Shown piece after piece: positions 15,955 to 25,590 of a DNA stretch of 44,147 nt (the first letter of the stretch is position 1; every line of letters starts with the position of its first letter). The position numbers and the translations under genes are program-made. This DNA is from an uncultured beta proteobacterium (GTDB taxonomy: Bacteria > Pseudomonadota > Gammaproteobacteria > Burkholderiales > Burkholderiaceae_C). The stretch covers positions 1 through 44,147 of the forward strand of contig CAIQOO010000051.1 of NCBI GenBank assembly GCA_903873485.1, given 5' to 3'. The notes under the pieces were generated by a model. That model searched no databases and was not told the DNA's origin. It worked only from the letters and a program-made list of their open reading frames with translations.

Positions 15955-18945
15955 ATGTCCAGTATGACCGTCGCCGAGTTTGCCAGTGAACTCAAAAAAT
16001 CTACCGCCAACTTGCTTGAGCAATTGAAGTCGGCCGGTGTTGCCAAATTTGCCGCCAGCGACACCTTGACAGAAGCCGACAAGCAGCATCTGTTGAGCTA
16101 TTTGCAAAATGCGCACGGAACCTTTTCCGCCGAGCGCAAAAAGATCACGCTGGTGAAGAAGTCCACCACCGAGATCAAGCAGGCCGATGCCACCGGCAAA
16201 GCCCGGACGATTCAGGTCGAGTTTCGCAAAAAACGCACCTTTGTGCGACGTGACGACGGACAGGACACCGGCACGCCGACGCCGGTCGAAGCGCCTGCGC
16301 CAGAAGTTGAGCCGATCCTGGTGATCGACCACGCTGAATTGACGCGTCGGGAAGAGGAGGCGCAGCGCCAGGCCGAGTTGATTCGTCGGCAGGAAGAAGA
16401 GTTGACACAACGGCGTCTGCTGCGTGAGGCGCAGGAAACAGCGGCGCGCGAGGCGGCCGAAAAAGCCACTGCAGAAGCTGTAGCGCAGGCACAGGCACAG
16501 GCACAGGCGCAGGCGCAGGCCATGGCTCGGGCAGCGCAGCAACAAGCACAAGCCCTGCTGCGGGCAACTCCGTCCAAAGATATCCCGGCGAGCAAGGGTC
16601 AGGCCGATGCGCTCGCCGCCAAGGCAGCCGCCGATAAAGCGGCAGCCGAAAAAGTTGCCGCCGATAAAGCGGCAGCCGAGCTCAAGACCCGCGCCTTGGC
16701 GCAAGAAAAAGCCGCTGCAGAGTCCAAGACCCGGCTGGCCGAAGAGCAGGCGCGTGCAGTTGACCTAACCGAACGTCGCCGCAAGGCGGAGGCTGAGGCG
16801 GCGGCGATTCGACTGATGATGTCGCAGCCCGGCAGAAAAGTCGCACCCAAAAAGATTGAAGAACCCAAGCCGGTCGTGGTGGCAGATGCGGCCAAGGCCG
16901 GCATCAAGGGCACGCTGCACAAACCCGCTGGTGGCCCGGTTGCCAAACCAGCCGCCACACCTGCTGCGCCAGGGGCCGCTGCAGGTGCCGGCAAGGAAGT
17001 CAAATCTGCCAAGCTCTCCAGCAGTTGGGCCGGTGACCCGGCCAAGAAAAAAGGCATTCCCACGCGTGGCGATACCGGTGCTGGTGCCGGTCGCGGCAGC
17101 AACTGGCGCGGTGGCCCGCGTGGCCGTCGCGGCAGCAATGACCGCGACCGCGATGACCACCACAACCAGCCCGCAGCGGTGGAAGCGCGGGTGCTGGAAG
17201 TGCACGTTCCGGAAACCATCACGGTGGCCGAACTGGCCCACAAGATGGCGGTCAAGGCCTCCGAAGTCATCAAGCACCTGATGAAATTGGGCCAGATGGT
17301 CACCATCAACCAGCCGCTGGACCAAGACACCGCCATGATTCTGGTCGAAGAAATGGGCCATAAAGCCATTGTGGCGGCGCTCGACGACCCGGAAGCCTTT
17401 ACCGACGACGAGGTGCAGCAGCAGCAGTCCGAGTCGCTGCCGCGCGCGCCAGTGGTCACCGTCATGGGCCACGTCGATCATGGCAAGACCTCGCTGCTGG
17501 ACTACATTCGCCGCACCAAGGTCGCCTCTGGCGAAGCCGGCGGCATTACCCAGCATATTGGCGCCTACCATGTGCAAACTGCGCGCGGTATGGTGTCTTT
17601 TCTCGATACCCCCGGCCACGAAGCGTTTACCGCGATGCGGGCACGCGGTGCCCAGGCCACCGACATCGTGATTCTGGTGGTGGCCGCCGATGACGGCGTC
17701 ATGCCGCAAACCAAGGAAGCCATCAAGCATGCCAAGGCCGCCGGTGTGCCGATCGTGGTCGCCATCAACAAGATCGACAAGCCCGATGCCAACCCGGAGC
17801 GGGTCAAAAACGAGCTGGTGGTCGAAGAGGTGATCCCCGAAGACTTTGGCGGCAGTTCGCCGTTTGTCTCGGTGTCGGCCAAAACCGGCCAAGGCATTGA
17901 TGCGCTGCTCGAACAGGTGCTGCTGCAGGCCGAGGTGCTGGAGCTGAAGGCACCGGTGGATGCCATGGCCAAGGGCCTGGTGATCGAAGCCCAGCTCGAC
18001 AAGGGTCGTGGCCCGGTCGCCACCGTGCTGGTACAAAGCGGCACCCTGAAAGCCGGTGACGTGGTGCTGGCCGGGCAAACCTTTGGCCGGGTGCGCGCCA
18101 TGCTTGACGAAACCGGCAAGTCGATCAAATCGGCCGGGCCATCCATCCCGGTTGAAATTCAGGGCCTGACCGAAGTGCCGCAAGCCGGTGACGAGTTCAT
18201 GGTGATGGCCGACGAGCGCCGCGCCCGTGAAATTGCCACCTACCGCGCCGGCAAGTTCCGCCACACCAAGCTGGCCAAACAACAAGCAGCCAAGCTCGAA
18301 AACATGTTTACCGACATGACGGCAGGCGAAGTGAAAATGGTGCCGATCATCGTCAAGGCCGATGTGCAAGGCTCGCAGGAAGCGCTGGCGCAATCCCTGG
18401 TCAAGCTCTCGACCGACGAGGTCAAGGTGCAAATGGTTTATGCCGCCGTCGGTGGCATCAGCGAGTCGGACGTGAACCTGGCGATTGCCGCCAAGGCCGT
18501 CATCATCGGCTTTAACACCCGCGCCGATGCCGGCGCGCGCAAATTGGCCGAGAACAACGGCGTTGACATTCGCTATTACGACATCATTTACGATGCCGTC
18601 GATGATCTGAGACTGGCCATGTCGGGCATGCTGACACCCGACAAGAAAGAAGAAATCATTGGCACTGCCGAGATTCGGCAGATTTTCAAGGTGTCCAAGA
18701 TCGGCTCGATTGCCGGCTGCATGGTCACGGCTGGCGTGGTCCGGCGCACCGCGCGGGTGCGTCTGTTGCGGCAAAACACGGTGGTCTATACCGGCGAACT
18801 CGACTCGCTCAAGCGTTTCAAGGACGATGCCAAGGAAGTGCGCGAAGGTTTCGATTGCGGCTTGAATATCAAGAATTACAACGACATCCAGGAAGGCGAT
18901 GTGCTGGAGTTCTTTGAAATCCGCGAAGTGGCCCGTACCCTGTGA
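15955..18945 (+). CDS. infB: Translation initiation factor IF-2
   Basis: 996 residues. Residues 1-50 form the IF2_N domain ([22 protein letters not shown]). A long charged alanine-rich linker follows, including a six-fold Ala-Gln run and a ten-residue repeat. A second IF2_N-like domain ([25 protein letters not shown]) precedes the GTPase domain: G1 [10 protein letters not shown]3 DTPGHEAF, G4 NKID. The beta-barrel and C-terminal initiator-tRNA-binding domains follow to the end. It places fMet-tRNA on the 30S subunit. The start is the ATG at 15955; an ATG three codons on is a reasonable alternative because the Shine-Dalgarno AAAGG is far upstream of the first. Confidence 0.97.
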   Translation: MSSMTVAEFASELKKSTANLLEQLKSAGVAKFAASDTLTEADKQHLLSYLQNAHGTFSAERKKITLVKKSTTEIKQADATGKARTIQVEFRKKRTFVRRDDGQDTGTPTPVEAPAPEVEPILVIDHAELTRREEEAQRQAELIRRQEEELTQRRLLREAQETAAREAAEKATAEAVAQAQAQAQAQAQAMARAAQQQAQALLRATPSKDIPASKGQADALAAKAAADKAAAEKVAADKAAAELKTRALAQEKAAAESKTRLAEEQARAVDLTERRRKAEAEAAAIRLMMSQPGRKVAPKKIEEPKPVVVADAAKAGIKGTLHKPAGGPVAKPAATPAAPGAAAGAGKEVKSAKLSSSWAGDPAKKKGIPTRGDTGAGAGRGSNWRGGPRGRRGSNDRDRDDHHNQPAAVEARVLEVHVPETITVAELAHKMAVKASEVIKHLMKLGQMVTINQPLDQDTAMILVEEMGHKAIVAALDDPEAFTDDEVQQQQSESLPRAPVVTVMGHVDHGKTSLLDYIRRTKVASGEAGGITQHIGAYHVQTARGMVSFLDTPGHEAFTAMRARGAQATDIVILVVAADDGVMPQTKEAIKHAKAAGVPIVVAINKIDKPDANPERVKNELVVEEVIPEDFGGSSPFVSVSAKTGQGIDALLEQVLLQAEVLELKAPVDAMAKGLVIEAQLDKGRGPVATVLVQSGTLKAGDVVLAGQTFGRVRAMLDETGKSIKSAGPSIPVEIQGLTEVPQAGDEFMVMADERRAREIATYRAGKFRHTKLAKQQAAKLENMFTDMTAGEVKMVPIIVKADVQGSQEALAQSLVKLSTDEVKVQMVYAAVGGISESDVNLAIAAKAVIIGFNTRADAGARKLAENNGVDIRYYDIIYDAVDDLRLAMSGMLTPDKKEEIIGTAEIRQIFKVSKIGSIAGCMVTAGVVRRTARVRLLRQNTVVYTGELDSLKRFKDDAKEVREGFDCGLNIKNYNDIQEGDVLEFFEIREVARTL
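16483..16518 (+). repeat. Six-fold hexanucleotide repeat coding Ala-Gln in infB
   Basis: Six consecutive units of GC(A/G)CAG code for (Ala-Gln)6 in the disordered linker of IF-2 at residues 177-188. Units alternate GCA and GCG as the alanine codon, so the array is slightly degenerate. Loss or gain of one unit keeps the frame, so the array could vary in length between strains. Confidence 0.85.
16627..16679 (+). repeat. Tandem 30-base repeat in infB linker
   Basis: A 23-base segment at 16627-16649 recurs identically at 16657-16679, a 30-base period. It codes for [12 protein letters not shown] decapeptides in the coiled, charged linker of IF-2. It probably arose by local duplication. Confidence 0.8.
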
Positions 18946-18963
18946 TGCGCCTGGAACCTGCCC

Positions 18964-19332
18964 GTGCGTAAGAAATCAGCGACACCCAACCGCGCCTTCA
19001 AAATCGCCGATCAGATCCAGCGCGATCTGACCGAGCTGATCGCGCGTGAACTCAAAGACCCGCGGGTCGGCATGGTGACGATTCAGGGCGTAGAAGTCAC
19101 GCCCGACTACGCCCATGCCAAGGTGTTTTTCAGCCTGCTCGCCGGTGATGTGAAAGCCTGTACCGAAGGCTTGAACCAGGCCGCCGGTTTCTTGCGGGCC
19201 GGCTTGTTCAAGCGCTTGCATATTCACACCGTGCCGACGCTGCATTTCATTTATGACCAGACACCACAGCGGGCTGCCGACATGAATGCCCTGATTGCGC
19301 GTGCCGTGGCCTCCCGAGCCAAAGAGGACTAA
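18964..19332 (+). CDS. rbfA: Ribosome-binding factor A
   Basis: 122 residues, GTG start at 18964, 18 bases after infB. It has the compact KH-type fold with family markers: [27 protein letters not shown] at the start, [20 protein letters not shown] in the middle, and [17 protein letters not shown] near the end. It acts in 30S maturation at the 5' helix of 16S rRNA. The GTG is the only sensible start in frame, since [17 protein letters not shown] matches the usual N-terminal length. Confidence 0.96.
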   Translation: MRKKSATPNRAFKIADQIQRDLTELIARELKDPRVGMVTIQGVEVTPDYAHAKVFFSLLAGDVKACTEGLNQAAGFLRAGLFKRLHIHTVPTLHFIYDQTPQRAADMNALIARAVASRAKED

Positions 19333-19338
19333 AAGCTG

Positions 19339-20379
19339 ATGAATGCGCCACGTGCACGGGTTGCCAGGCGCCCCGTGCATGGGGTGCTGTTGCTCGACAA
19401 GCCACTGGGCTGGTCGAGCAATGATGTGCTGCAAAAAGTCAAATGGCTGTTGCGGGCAGAAAAGGCCGGCCACACCGGTACGCTTGACCCGCTGGCCAGC
19501 GGCGTGCTGCCGCTGTGCTTTGGGGCCGCCACCAAGTTCAGCCAGTTGCAGCTCGATGCCGACAAGAGCTATCAGGCGGTGCTGCATTTGGGCTTGAAAA
19601 CCAGCACCGGCGATGCCGAGGGCGAGGTGATCCAAACCCGGCCGGTGGCAGTGTCGGCGCCAGATCTGCTGCGGGTAGCCGGGCAATTCACTGGCCTGAT
19701 TCGTCAGGTGCCGCCGATGCACAGTGCCTTGAAGAAAGACGGGCGGGCGCTGTACCAATACGCCAGAGCCGGCATTGAAGTTGAGCGGGCCGCGCGCGAG
19801 ATCACGATTTATGAGCTAAATATGGCTCTAGCCCTTATGGATAGTGCGTACACAGCTATCAACTTAATAGTAAAATGCAGTAAGGGAACGTATATCCGCA
19901 CGCTTGGCGAAGACATTGGCGAAGCCTTGGGTTGCGGCGCGCATCTGAGTGCGTTGCGCCGAACCGGCACCGGCGGCTTTGCGCTGGCGCAGTGTGTCAC
20001 GCTGGCAGCCCTTGAGGCCATGACCGAAGCGGCGCGGCTGGCTTGCCTGCGGCCGGTGTCGTCATTGCTGGCGGATCACGCGGTAGTCACACTCGATGAC
20101 GACAATGCCGCCAGGTTCCTGAGCGGCTTGCGCCGACGCGGTCCCTGGATGGATGCGCCGCAAGTTGCGGTTTATGCCAGCCAAGGGCCGGTCTTGCTGG
20201 GCACGGCCCAGGTGAAGGCGGGCGAATTGATACCCGGTCGGCTGCTCAGTCCGACCGAAATTGAACAAATGCGCCAAAACCCTGTAGCGCGTCAAGCTTT
20301 GCTTGAACCGACGAATGAATCTGCAAATGAATTTAGCACCAGTTTGGGTGACAGCTCAGGCGCAGTCCAACCTATTTAA
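19339..20379 (+). CDS. truB: tRNA pseudouridine(55) synthase TruB
   Basis: 346 residues. The N-terminal GVLLLDKPLGWSSNDVLQKVK and the catalytic-aspartate motif KAGHTGTLDPLASGVLP are standard. CSKGTYIRTLGEDIGEALGCGAHLSALRR is the second hallmark, followed by a C-terminal TruB_C/PUA-like domain to residue 346. It makes pseudouridine 55 in the T loop of tRNAs. Oddity: residues about 162-178 (MALALMDSAYTAINLIV), just before CSKGTYIRT, are encoded by a copy of the dispersed repeat. From memory, E. coli TruB has about 15 residues between YEL and CSKG where this protein has 19. The frame stays open and all catalytic motifs remain, so the enzyme is probably functional. Confidence 0.95.
   Translation: MNAPRARVARRPVHGVLLLDKPLGWSSNDVLQKVKWLLRAEKAGHTGTLDPLASGVLPLCFGAATKFSQLQLDADKSYQAVLHLGLKTSTGDAEGEVIQTRPVAVSAPDLLRVAGQFTGLIRQVPPMHSALKKDGRALYQYARAGIEVERAAREITIYELNMALALMDSAYTAINLIVKCSKGTYIRTLGEDIGEALGCGAHLSALRRTGTGGFALAQCVTLAALEAMTEAARLACLRPVSSLLADHAVVTLDDDNAARFLSGLRRRGPWMDAPQVAVYASQGPVLLGTAQVKAGELIPGRLLSPTEIEQMRQNPVARQALLEPTNESANEFSTSLGDSSGAVQPI
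19821..19874 (-). repeat. Dispersed repeat, copy B, inside truB coding sequence
   Basis: In reverse orientation, GGCTCTAGCCCTTATG (19824-19839) matches the complement of copy A at 15 of 16 positions. GCG and AGCTATC then follow in the expected order, and an AT-rich end completes the copy. The copy is read through in frame as TruB residues about 162-178. Confidence 0.8.
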
Positions 20380-20391
20380 AAGAAAGCAAAT

Positions 20392-22218
20392 ATGTCCCAC
20401 CAACAAATCAGAAACATCGCCATCATTGCCCACGTTGATCACGGCAAGACCACCATGGTGGATCAGTTGCTGCGCCAGTCCGGCACCTTTGCCCAGCACG
20501 AGAAAGTGGTCGATACCGTGATGGACAACAACGCCATCGAAAAAGAGCGTGGCATCACGATTCTGGCCAAAAACTGTGCCGTAACCTGGCAAGGCACCCA
20601 TATCAACATCGTTGATACCCCGGGTCACGCCGACTTTGGCGGCGAGGTGGAGCGTGCCCTGTCGATGGTTGATGGCGTGGTGCTGCTGATCGATGCGCAA
20701 GAAGGCCCGATGCCGCAAACCCGCTTTGTCACCAAGAAGGCGCTGGCCCTCGGCCTCAAACCGATTCTGGTGGTGAACAAGGTCGATAAGCCCGGTTCGC
20801 GCCCGGACTATGTGGTCAATGCCGCGTTTGATTTGTTTGACAAGCTTGGCGCCACTGATGAGCAACTCGATTTTCCGGTGGTGTATGCATCGGGCATCAA
20901 CGGCTGGTCGTCGCTGGTTGAGGGCGAGCAGGGCGAACAGTGGGGGCCAGACATGTCGGCGCTGTTCAACACCATTTTGGAGCATGTGCCGCACCAGCAG
21001 GGCGACCCGGCGGCACCGCTGCAATTGCAGATTTCTGCGCTCGACTTTTCAACCTTTGTCGGTCGCATCGGCGTTGGCCGCATCAGCCATGGCACCATTC
21101 GTCCGATGATGGACGTGGTGGTGATGGAAGGCACCGAGGGCAGGGCGGTTAAAGGCCGCATCAACCAGGTGCTGACCTTCCAGGGTCTGGAGCGGGTGCA
21201 AGCCACCGATGCCGGTCCCGGCGAAATCGTGTTGGTCAACGGCCTGACCGACATCGGCATTGGCGTCACCATCACCGATCCGCTCAATCCCATGCCACTG
21301 CCGATGCTCAAGGTCGATGAACCCACCCTGACGATGAATTTTTGCGTCAACACCAGCCCGCTGGCCGGTCGTGAGGGCAAATATGTGACGAGCCGCCAGA
21401 TTTGGGACCGCCTGCAAAAAGAACTGCAACACAACGTCGCCCTGCGCATCAAGGAAACCGGCGAAGAAGGCATCTTTGAGGTCATGGGGCGCGGCGAACT
21501 GCACCTGACCATTTTGCTGGAGAACATGCGCCGCGAAGGTTTTGAGCTGGCGGTGTCCAAGCCGCGCGTGGTGTTCAAGGACATTGATGGCGTGCGTCAC
21601 GAGCCGATCGAGATGGTGACCGCCGACATCGAAGAGCAGCACCAGGGCGGCGTCATGCAGGCGTTGGGCGAGCGCAAGGGCGAATTGTTCAACATGGACC
21701 CGGATGGCCGTGGCCGGGTGCGGCTGGAATACCGCATTCCGGCGCGCGGGCTGATTGGTTTTACCAATGAATTTATGAACCTGACGCGCGGCACCGGCCT
21801 GATTTCCAATATTTTTGACCGCTACGAAGAGCATAAGGGCGAGATTGGCAGCCGCAAGAATGGCGTGCTGATTTCCATGGATGATGGCGAGATTTTCACC
21901 TACGCTTTAGGCAAGCTCGATGATCGCGGCCGCATGTTTGTGCGCGCCAATGACCCGGTTTATGAGGGCATGATTGTCGGCATCCACTCCAGGGACAATG
22001 ATCTGGTGGTCAACGCCACCCGCACCAAGCAGTTGACCAATTTCCGTGTTTCGGGCAAGGAAGACGCGATCAAGATCACGCCACCGATCGAGCTGACGCT
22101 GGAATACGGCGTCGAGTTCATCGAAGAGGATGAACTGGTCGAAATCACCCCCAAGAGTGTGCGCCTGCGCAAGCGCCACCTGAAAGAGCATGATCGCAAG
22201 CGGGCCAGCCGCGAATAG
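20392..22218 (+). CDS. typA: Ribosome-associated GTPase TypA/BipA
   Basis: 608 residues. It opens with the GTPase domain: G1 HVDHGKTT at 14-21, switch RGITI, G3 [15 protein letters not shown]4 NKVD. The EF-G-like domains III and V follow ([37 protein letters not shown]). The TypA-specific C-terminal domain ends [19 protein letters not shown]. It is a translational GTPase acting in ribosome assembly and stress or cold adaptation. It lies 12 bases after truB; AAAGAAAG precedes the ATG. Confidence 0.97.
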   Translation: MSHQQIRNIAIIAHVDHGKTTMVDQLLRQSGTFAQHEKVVDTVMDNNAIEKERGITILAKNCAVTWQGTHINIVDTPGHADFGGEVERALSMVDGVVLLIDAQEGPMPQTRFVTKKALALGLKPILVVNKVDKPGSRPDYVVNAAFDLFDKLGATDEQLDFPVVYASGINGWSSLVEGEQGEQWGPDMSALFNTILEHVPHQQGDPAAPLQLQISALDFSTFVGRIGVGRISHGTIRPMMDVVVMEGTEGRAVKGRINQVLTFQGLERVQATDAGPGEIVLVNGLTDIGIGVTITDPLNPMPLPMLKVDEPTLTMNFCVNTSPLAGREGKYVTSRQIWDRLQKELQHNVALRIKETGEEGIFEVMGRGELHLTILLENMRREGFELAVSKPRVVFKDIDGVRHEPIEMVTADIEEQHQGGVMQALGERKGELFNMDPDGRGRVRLEYRIPARGLIGFTNEFMNLTRGTGLISNIFDRYEEHKGEIGSRKNGVLISMDDGEIFTYALGKLDDRGRMFVRANDPVYEGMIVGIHSRDNDLVVNATRTKQLTNFRVSGKEDAIKITPPIELTLEYGVEFIEEDELVEITPKSVRLRKRHLKEHDRKRASRE

Positions 22219-22263
22219 TCTTTTTATCCGGGACAACTGTGGGCAACCCAGGCTTGACGCAGC

Positions 22264-23139
22264 GTGAAGCTTAGCCACAACCGGGCGGTGCTGCTGATGG
22301 TGGCGGTGACCCTGATGTGGTCCACCGCCGGGGTTGTGACACGCCATCTGGAACACGCGCAGAAGTTTGAAGTCACCTTCTGGCGCAGCTTTTTTACCAT
22401 GCTGTGCCTGCTGGTGATGTTGCCGGTTTTTCAGGGCCGCGGGGTTTTTCGCCGGATGCGCCACGGTGGCGCGGCTTTGTGGATATCGGGCCTGTGCTGG
22501 TGCGGCATGTTCACCTTTTTCATGTTGGCGATCATGCTCACCACCGTGGCCAATGTGCTGGTCACGATGTCGCTGGCCCCTTTGCTCACCGCTTTGGCGG
22601 CGCGCATTTTCATTGGGCATCGGATTGCGCTGCGCACCTGGGTCGCCATTGTGGTGGCTGGCGGTGGCATTGCTTACATGTACGCCAGCCAGTTGGGGCA
22701 GGGTATCAGCTTGGTTGGTACGCTGGTGGCCTTGGGTGTGCCGATCTCTGGTGCTGCCAATTGGACGGTGACGCAGCATTCACACGCGCAGGGCCGTGAT
22801 GTCGATCTGATTCCGGCGGTGCTGATCGGCGCGGTGTTGTCGTCGCTGATCACGCTGCCGCTGGCCTGGCCGTTTCAGGCCTCGGCGCATGATTTGGGGC
22901 TATTGTTCGGGCTGGGGCTGGTGCAGTTGGCCATTCCATCGTCGCTGGCAGTGGTTTGCACGCATGTGCTGAAAGCGCCAGAAGTCGCATTGCTCGGCTT
23001 GCTGGAAGTGATTTTCGGCATTCTGCTGGCCTGGGCGGGCGCTGGCGAAGTGCCCGGCCATGATGTGTTTGTGGGTGGCGCGCTGGTGATCGGCGCGCTG
23101 GTGGTCAACGAGATGGTTGCCTGGAGGGGCAGGGCATGA
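22264..23139 (+). CDS. DMT-superfamily (EamA) transporter
   Basis: 291 residues with about ten hydrophobic helices in two halves, the plan of the drug/metabolite transporter family. The first EamA half opens AVLLMVAVTLMWSTAGVVTRHLE and includes FWRSFFTMLCLLVMLPVF. The second includes GTLVALGVPISGAANWTVTQH and ends ALLGLLEVIFGILLAWAGAGE, the usual E-rich closing motif. The substrate is unknown. A GTG start at 22264 gives the expected N-terminal length. Its stop overlaps the next start (ATGA at 23136), so it is coupled to the acyl-CoA hydrolase-like gene. That hints at export or import of a related metabolite, but such pairings are often only positional. Confidence 0.88.
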   Translation: MKLSHNRAVLLMVAVTLMWSTAGVVTRHLEHAQKFEVTFWRSFFTMLCLLVMLPVFQGRGVFRRMRHGGAALWISGLCWCGMFTFFMLAIMLTTVANVLVTMSLAPLLTALAARIFIGHRIALRTWVAIVVAGGGIAYMYASQLGQGISLVGTLVALGVPISGAANWTVTQHSHAQGRDVDLIPAVLIGAVLSSLITLPLAWPFQASAHDLGLLFGLGLVQLAIPSSLAVVCTHVLKAPEVALLGLLEVIFGILLAWAGAGEVPGHDVFVGGALVIGALVVNEMVAWRGRA

Positions 23140-24242
23140 AAGCAGCAGCACATGAAGTTTTGACCGACGTGCGGGGTCAGGTCGGTTTTATCACGCTGCA
23201 CCGTCCCGGCGCACTCAATGCGCTGACACTGCCCATGATCCGCAGCCTGACGCAGTGCCTGCTGGCCTGGCGCGAGGATGACCGGGTGCAGGCGGTGGCG
23301 ATTCGTGGCAGCAACAAGGCCGGGCCGTTTGGCACCTTCTGTGCGGGCGGCGACATCCGGTTTTTTCATCAGGCGCTGCTGGCGGGTAGCCCGGTGCCGG
23401 AAGATTTTTTCACCGAGGAATACACCCTCAACCACCTGATTCACAGTTTCCCCAAGCCCTGCATCGCGTTCATGGATGGCATTGTCATGGGCGGCGGCAT
23501 GGGCATCAGCCAGGGTGCCTCGCTCAGGCTGGTAACCCCGCGCAGCAAGCTGGCGATGCCGGAAACCCTGATTGGCCTGTTCCCGGATGTTGCTGGCGGC
23601 TACTTTTTAAGCCGTTGCCCAGGCCATGCCGGTGAATGGCTGGCGCTGACCGGAACTACCCTGGGTGCCGGGGATGCGATAGCACTTGGGCTAGCCGACC
23701 ACTGCCTCGCGGTTGACCAGATGCCACTGGCCTGGGATGCCTTGAGCCTGATCAATCCGGCTGACCCGGCCCAAATGGCACACTGGATTGCTATGTTTAA
23801 AATAGCTACTAGCGCAGACTGCATAAGGGCTAGAGGCCAAATTGATCATTATTTTGCGATGCAGTCAGTCAGCCAGATTGTCAGGGCGCTGGAAGTCGAT
23901 GCATCGGCCTGGGCACAGCAAACCGCAGCCTTGCTGCGCCAGCGCTCACCCCTGATGCTGCAGGTGGCTCTTGAGCAGATTCGCCGCGCCCGGGACATGA
24001 GCCTGGCGCAAGAGTTGCGCATGGAGCGCGACCTGATGCGCCACTGCTTTTTTCCGCACCATTTAGGCCGCAGTGGCGCGCAGACCGAGTGTGCCGAGGG
24101 CATTCGCGCGCTGGTCATTGACAAGGACAACGCGCCAAACTGGCAGCCGGCCCGGATTGAAGACATCACGGCCAAGATGGTGCAGCCGTTTTTTGTCAGC
24201 CCCTGGGCCGGGCACTGCCACCCGCTGCGCCTGCTGGGCTGA
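23136..24242 (+). CDS. 3-hydroxyisobutyryl-CoA hydrolase-like crotonase
   Basis: 368 residues, crotonase fold. GTFCAGGDIRFF and GIVMGGGMGISQGASLRLVT form the oxyanion-hole region. PETLIGLFPDVAGGYFLSRCPG with the nearby GEWLALTG is the signature of the hydrolase branch (HIBCH type, valine catabolism) rather than plain enoyl-CoA hydratases of about 260 residues. The C-terminal extension (ELRMERDLMRHCFF...EGIRALVIDKDNAPNW) also fits HIBCH. Residues about 218-236 (IAMFKIATSADCIRARGQI) are encoded by a dispersed-repeat copy; this lies outside the active-site motifs. It is convergent with smpB, only two bases apart. Confidence 0.88.
   Translation: MKAAAHEVLTDVRGQVGFITLHRPGALNALTLPMIRSLTQCLLAWREDDRVQAVAIRGSNKAGPFGTFCAGGDIRFFHQALLAGSPVPEDFFTEEYTLNHLIHSFPKPCIAFMDGIVMGGGMGISQGASLRLVTPRSKLAMPETLIGLFPDVAGGYFLSRCPGHAGEWLALTGTTLGAGDAIALGLADHCLAVDQMPLAWDALSLINPADPAQMAHWIAMFKIATSADCIRARGQIDHYFAMQSVSQIVRALEVDASAWAQQTAALLRQRSPLMLQVALEQIRRARDMSLAQELRMERDLMRHCFFPHHLGRSGAQTECAEGIRALVIDKDNAPNWQPARIEDITAKMVQPFFVSPWAGHCHPLRLLG
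23787..23843 (+). repeat. Dispersed repeat, copy C, inside the HIBCH-like gene
   Basis: ATTGCTATGTTTAAAATAGC, then TACTAGCGCAGACTGCATAA and GGGCTAGAGGCC, follow copy A almost base for base, in the same orientation. It is read in frame with no stop codon. The resemblance extends over the whole element, so chance is very unlikely. Confidence 0.88.
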
Positions 24243-24244
24243 CA

Positions 24245-24718
24245 TCAGCGCTGGCGTGATTTCATTACCCGTTCCACCTCGCGCTTGCCTTCGCGCTCCT
24301 TGATGGTGTTGCGCTTGTCGTGTTCGGCCTTGCCTTTTGCCAGCGCAACCTCACATTTCACCTTGTTATTTTTCCAGTGCAGGTTGATTGGCACCAGGGT
24401 GTAGCCTTTTTGCTCGACTTTGCCAATCAGGCGCTTGATTTCCTCTTTGTGCATCAGCAGCTTTTTGGTGCGCTGCTTGTCCGGGCTGATGTGGGTTGAT
24501 GCAGTGCCCAGCGGGTTGATCTGCAAACCGATGATGAATAATTCGCCATTGCGGATCACCACATAGCCGTCGGTAAGCTGCACCTTGCCTTCGCGCAGCG
24601 ACTTGACCTCCCAGCCTTCAAGCACAATGCCGGCTTCAAAGCGCTCCTCAAAATAATAATTGAAGGCGGCTTTTTTGTTGTCGGCGATGCGACTGGATGT
24701 GTCTGGTTTTTTGGCCAT
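24245..24718 (-). CDS. smpB: SsrA-binding protein SmpB
   Basis: 157 residues. Family markers are clear: [59 protein letters not shown], and the basic C-terminal tail [26 protein letters not shown], which becomes helical in the ribosomal mRNA channel. It partners tmRNA in trans-translation, rescuing stalled ribosomes. It is divergent from ratA (69 bases apart) and convergent with the crotonase gene. The smpB / ratA / rnfH neighbourhood is the same as in E. coli. Confidence 0.97.
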   Translation of the reverse strand: MAKKPDTSSRIADNKKAAFNYYFEERFEAGIVLEGWEVKSLREGKVQLTDGYVVIRNGELFIIGLQINPLGTASTHISPDKQRTKKLLMHKEEIKRLIGKVEQKGYTLVPINLHWKNNKVKCEVALAKGKAEHDKRNTIKEREGKREVERVMKSRQR

Positions 24719-24761
24719 GGGGGTGAGCTTGCAGGTAAAGTGAATGCGAACCAGGCTTGAC

Positions 24762-24767
24762 TACAAT
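24762..24767 (+). promoter_or_regulatory. Putative -10 element upstream of ratA
   Basis: TACAAT followed by CCGGCGC, identical over 13 bases to the sequence before rimP at 13622. No convincing -35 is seen at 17 bases. It is about 20 bases from the ratA ATG, so the leader would be short. Confidence 0.4.
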
Positions 24768-24787
24768 CCGGCGCAAACCTCCATTCT

Positions 24788-25225
24788 ATGAAAACTGTCA
24801 AAAAGTCCGTTTTAATCTGGTACAGCCCGGCCGAGATGTACCGCCTGGTCATTGATGTCGATTCGTATCCCCAGTTTCTGCCCTGGTGCGACAAGGCGCG
24901 GGCCGTGTCGCAGGAAGAAAATGGCATGCTGGCCGAAATTGGCATCGCCTTTAGCGGCATTCATCAGGTGTTTACCACCCAGAATGTGCATGTGACTGAC
25001 CAGCAGGTGGTCATCAAGCTGGTCAACGGCCCATTTTCCAGGCTGGAGGGCGAGTGGAATTTTTTCACCCTTGGCACCGAACAGCGGGCCTGCAAAGTTG
25101 AATTGACCTTGACTTACGGCTTTGACAACACCTTGGGCAAACTCATCAGTCCGGTGTTTGACAAGATTGCCGGCAGCATGGTGGATGCTTTTGTCAAGCG
25201 CGCCCGCCATGTTTATGGCGAGTGA
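24788..25225 (+). CDS. ratA: RatA-family START/COQ10-domain protein
   Basis: 145 residues forming one START-like domain: KTVKKSVLIWYSPAEMYRLVIDVDSYPQFLPWC is the signature opening, and LTLTYGFDNTLGKLISPVFDKIAGSMVDAFVKRARHVYG the closing helix. Homologues are described either as coenzyme Q-binding (COQ10) proteins or as E. coli RatA, which impedes 70S assembly. Which role applies here is not visible from sequence. It is divergent from smpB, and its end overlaps the rnfH start. Confidence 0.9.
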   Translation: MKTVKKSVLIWYSPAEMYRLVIDVDSYPQFLPWCDKARAVSQEENGMLAEIGIAFSGIHQVFTTQNVHVTDQQVVIKLVNGPFSRLEGEWNFFTLGTEQRACKVELTLTYGFDNTLGKLISPVFDKIAGSMVDAFVKRARHVYGE

Positions 25226-25565
25226 CAGTGGCTGCTGCCGGGTGACAGTCGTGTATGCACCGGTGGCGCGCCGGGTGGCGCAAGTTGATTTGTTCTTGAA
25301 GGTGCCTTGCACCGTGTTGCAGGCTTTGCAGCAAAGTGGCCTGCTGAGCAACCACCCTGAAATAGACCATGCCGACATCCCGGTCGGTGTCTGGGGACGC
25401 CTGGCCAGCCTGGGCCAGTTGCTGCGAGACCAGGACCGGGTTGAGGTCTATCGGTCGCTGCGAGTGGACCCCAAAGTGGCCAGACGCCAGCGGTTTGTCA
25501 GGCAGGGCGTACGCACTGCGGGTCTATTTGCCAACCGGCGCGCCGGCGCGAAAGCCGGGTACTGA
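25215..25565 (+). CDS. RnfH family ubiquitin-like protein (RatB)
   Basis: About 116 residues from the ATG at 25215 (an ATG two codons earlier, at 25209, is equally possible). Both starts lie inside the end of ratA, so the genes overlap by about 10-17 bases and are probably coupled. The core reads VTVVYAPVARRVAQVDLFLKVPCTVLQALQQSGLL...IDHADIPVGVWGRL, then DQDRVEVYRSLRVDPKVARRQR, the typical beta-grasp RnfH motif order. The function is poorly defined in this family. It is the E. coli RatB counterpart by position. Confidence 0.88.
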   Translation: MASDSGCCRVTVVYAPVARRVAQVDLFLKVPCTVLQALQQSGLLSNHPEIDHADIPVGVWGRLASLGQLLRDQDRVEVYRSLRVDPKVARRQRFVRQGVRTAGLFANRRAGAKAGY

Positions 25566-25590
25566 GCCGACGGGCACCGAGCCGTTTGCC

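Noticed and set aside
16483..16518. Regular short repeats considered as a CRISPR array
   Set aside because: Units are six bases with no spacers and lie in frame within infB. No CRISPR array or cas gene is present in the window.
16765..18774. A 669-codon open frame on the minus strand across infB
   Set aside because: Antisense to infB, with no domain features; it exists because GC-rich codons rarely give stops on the other strand.
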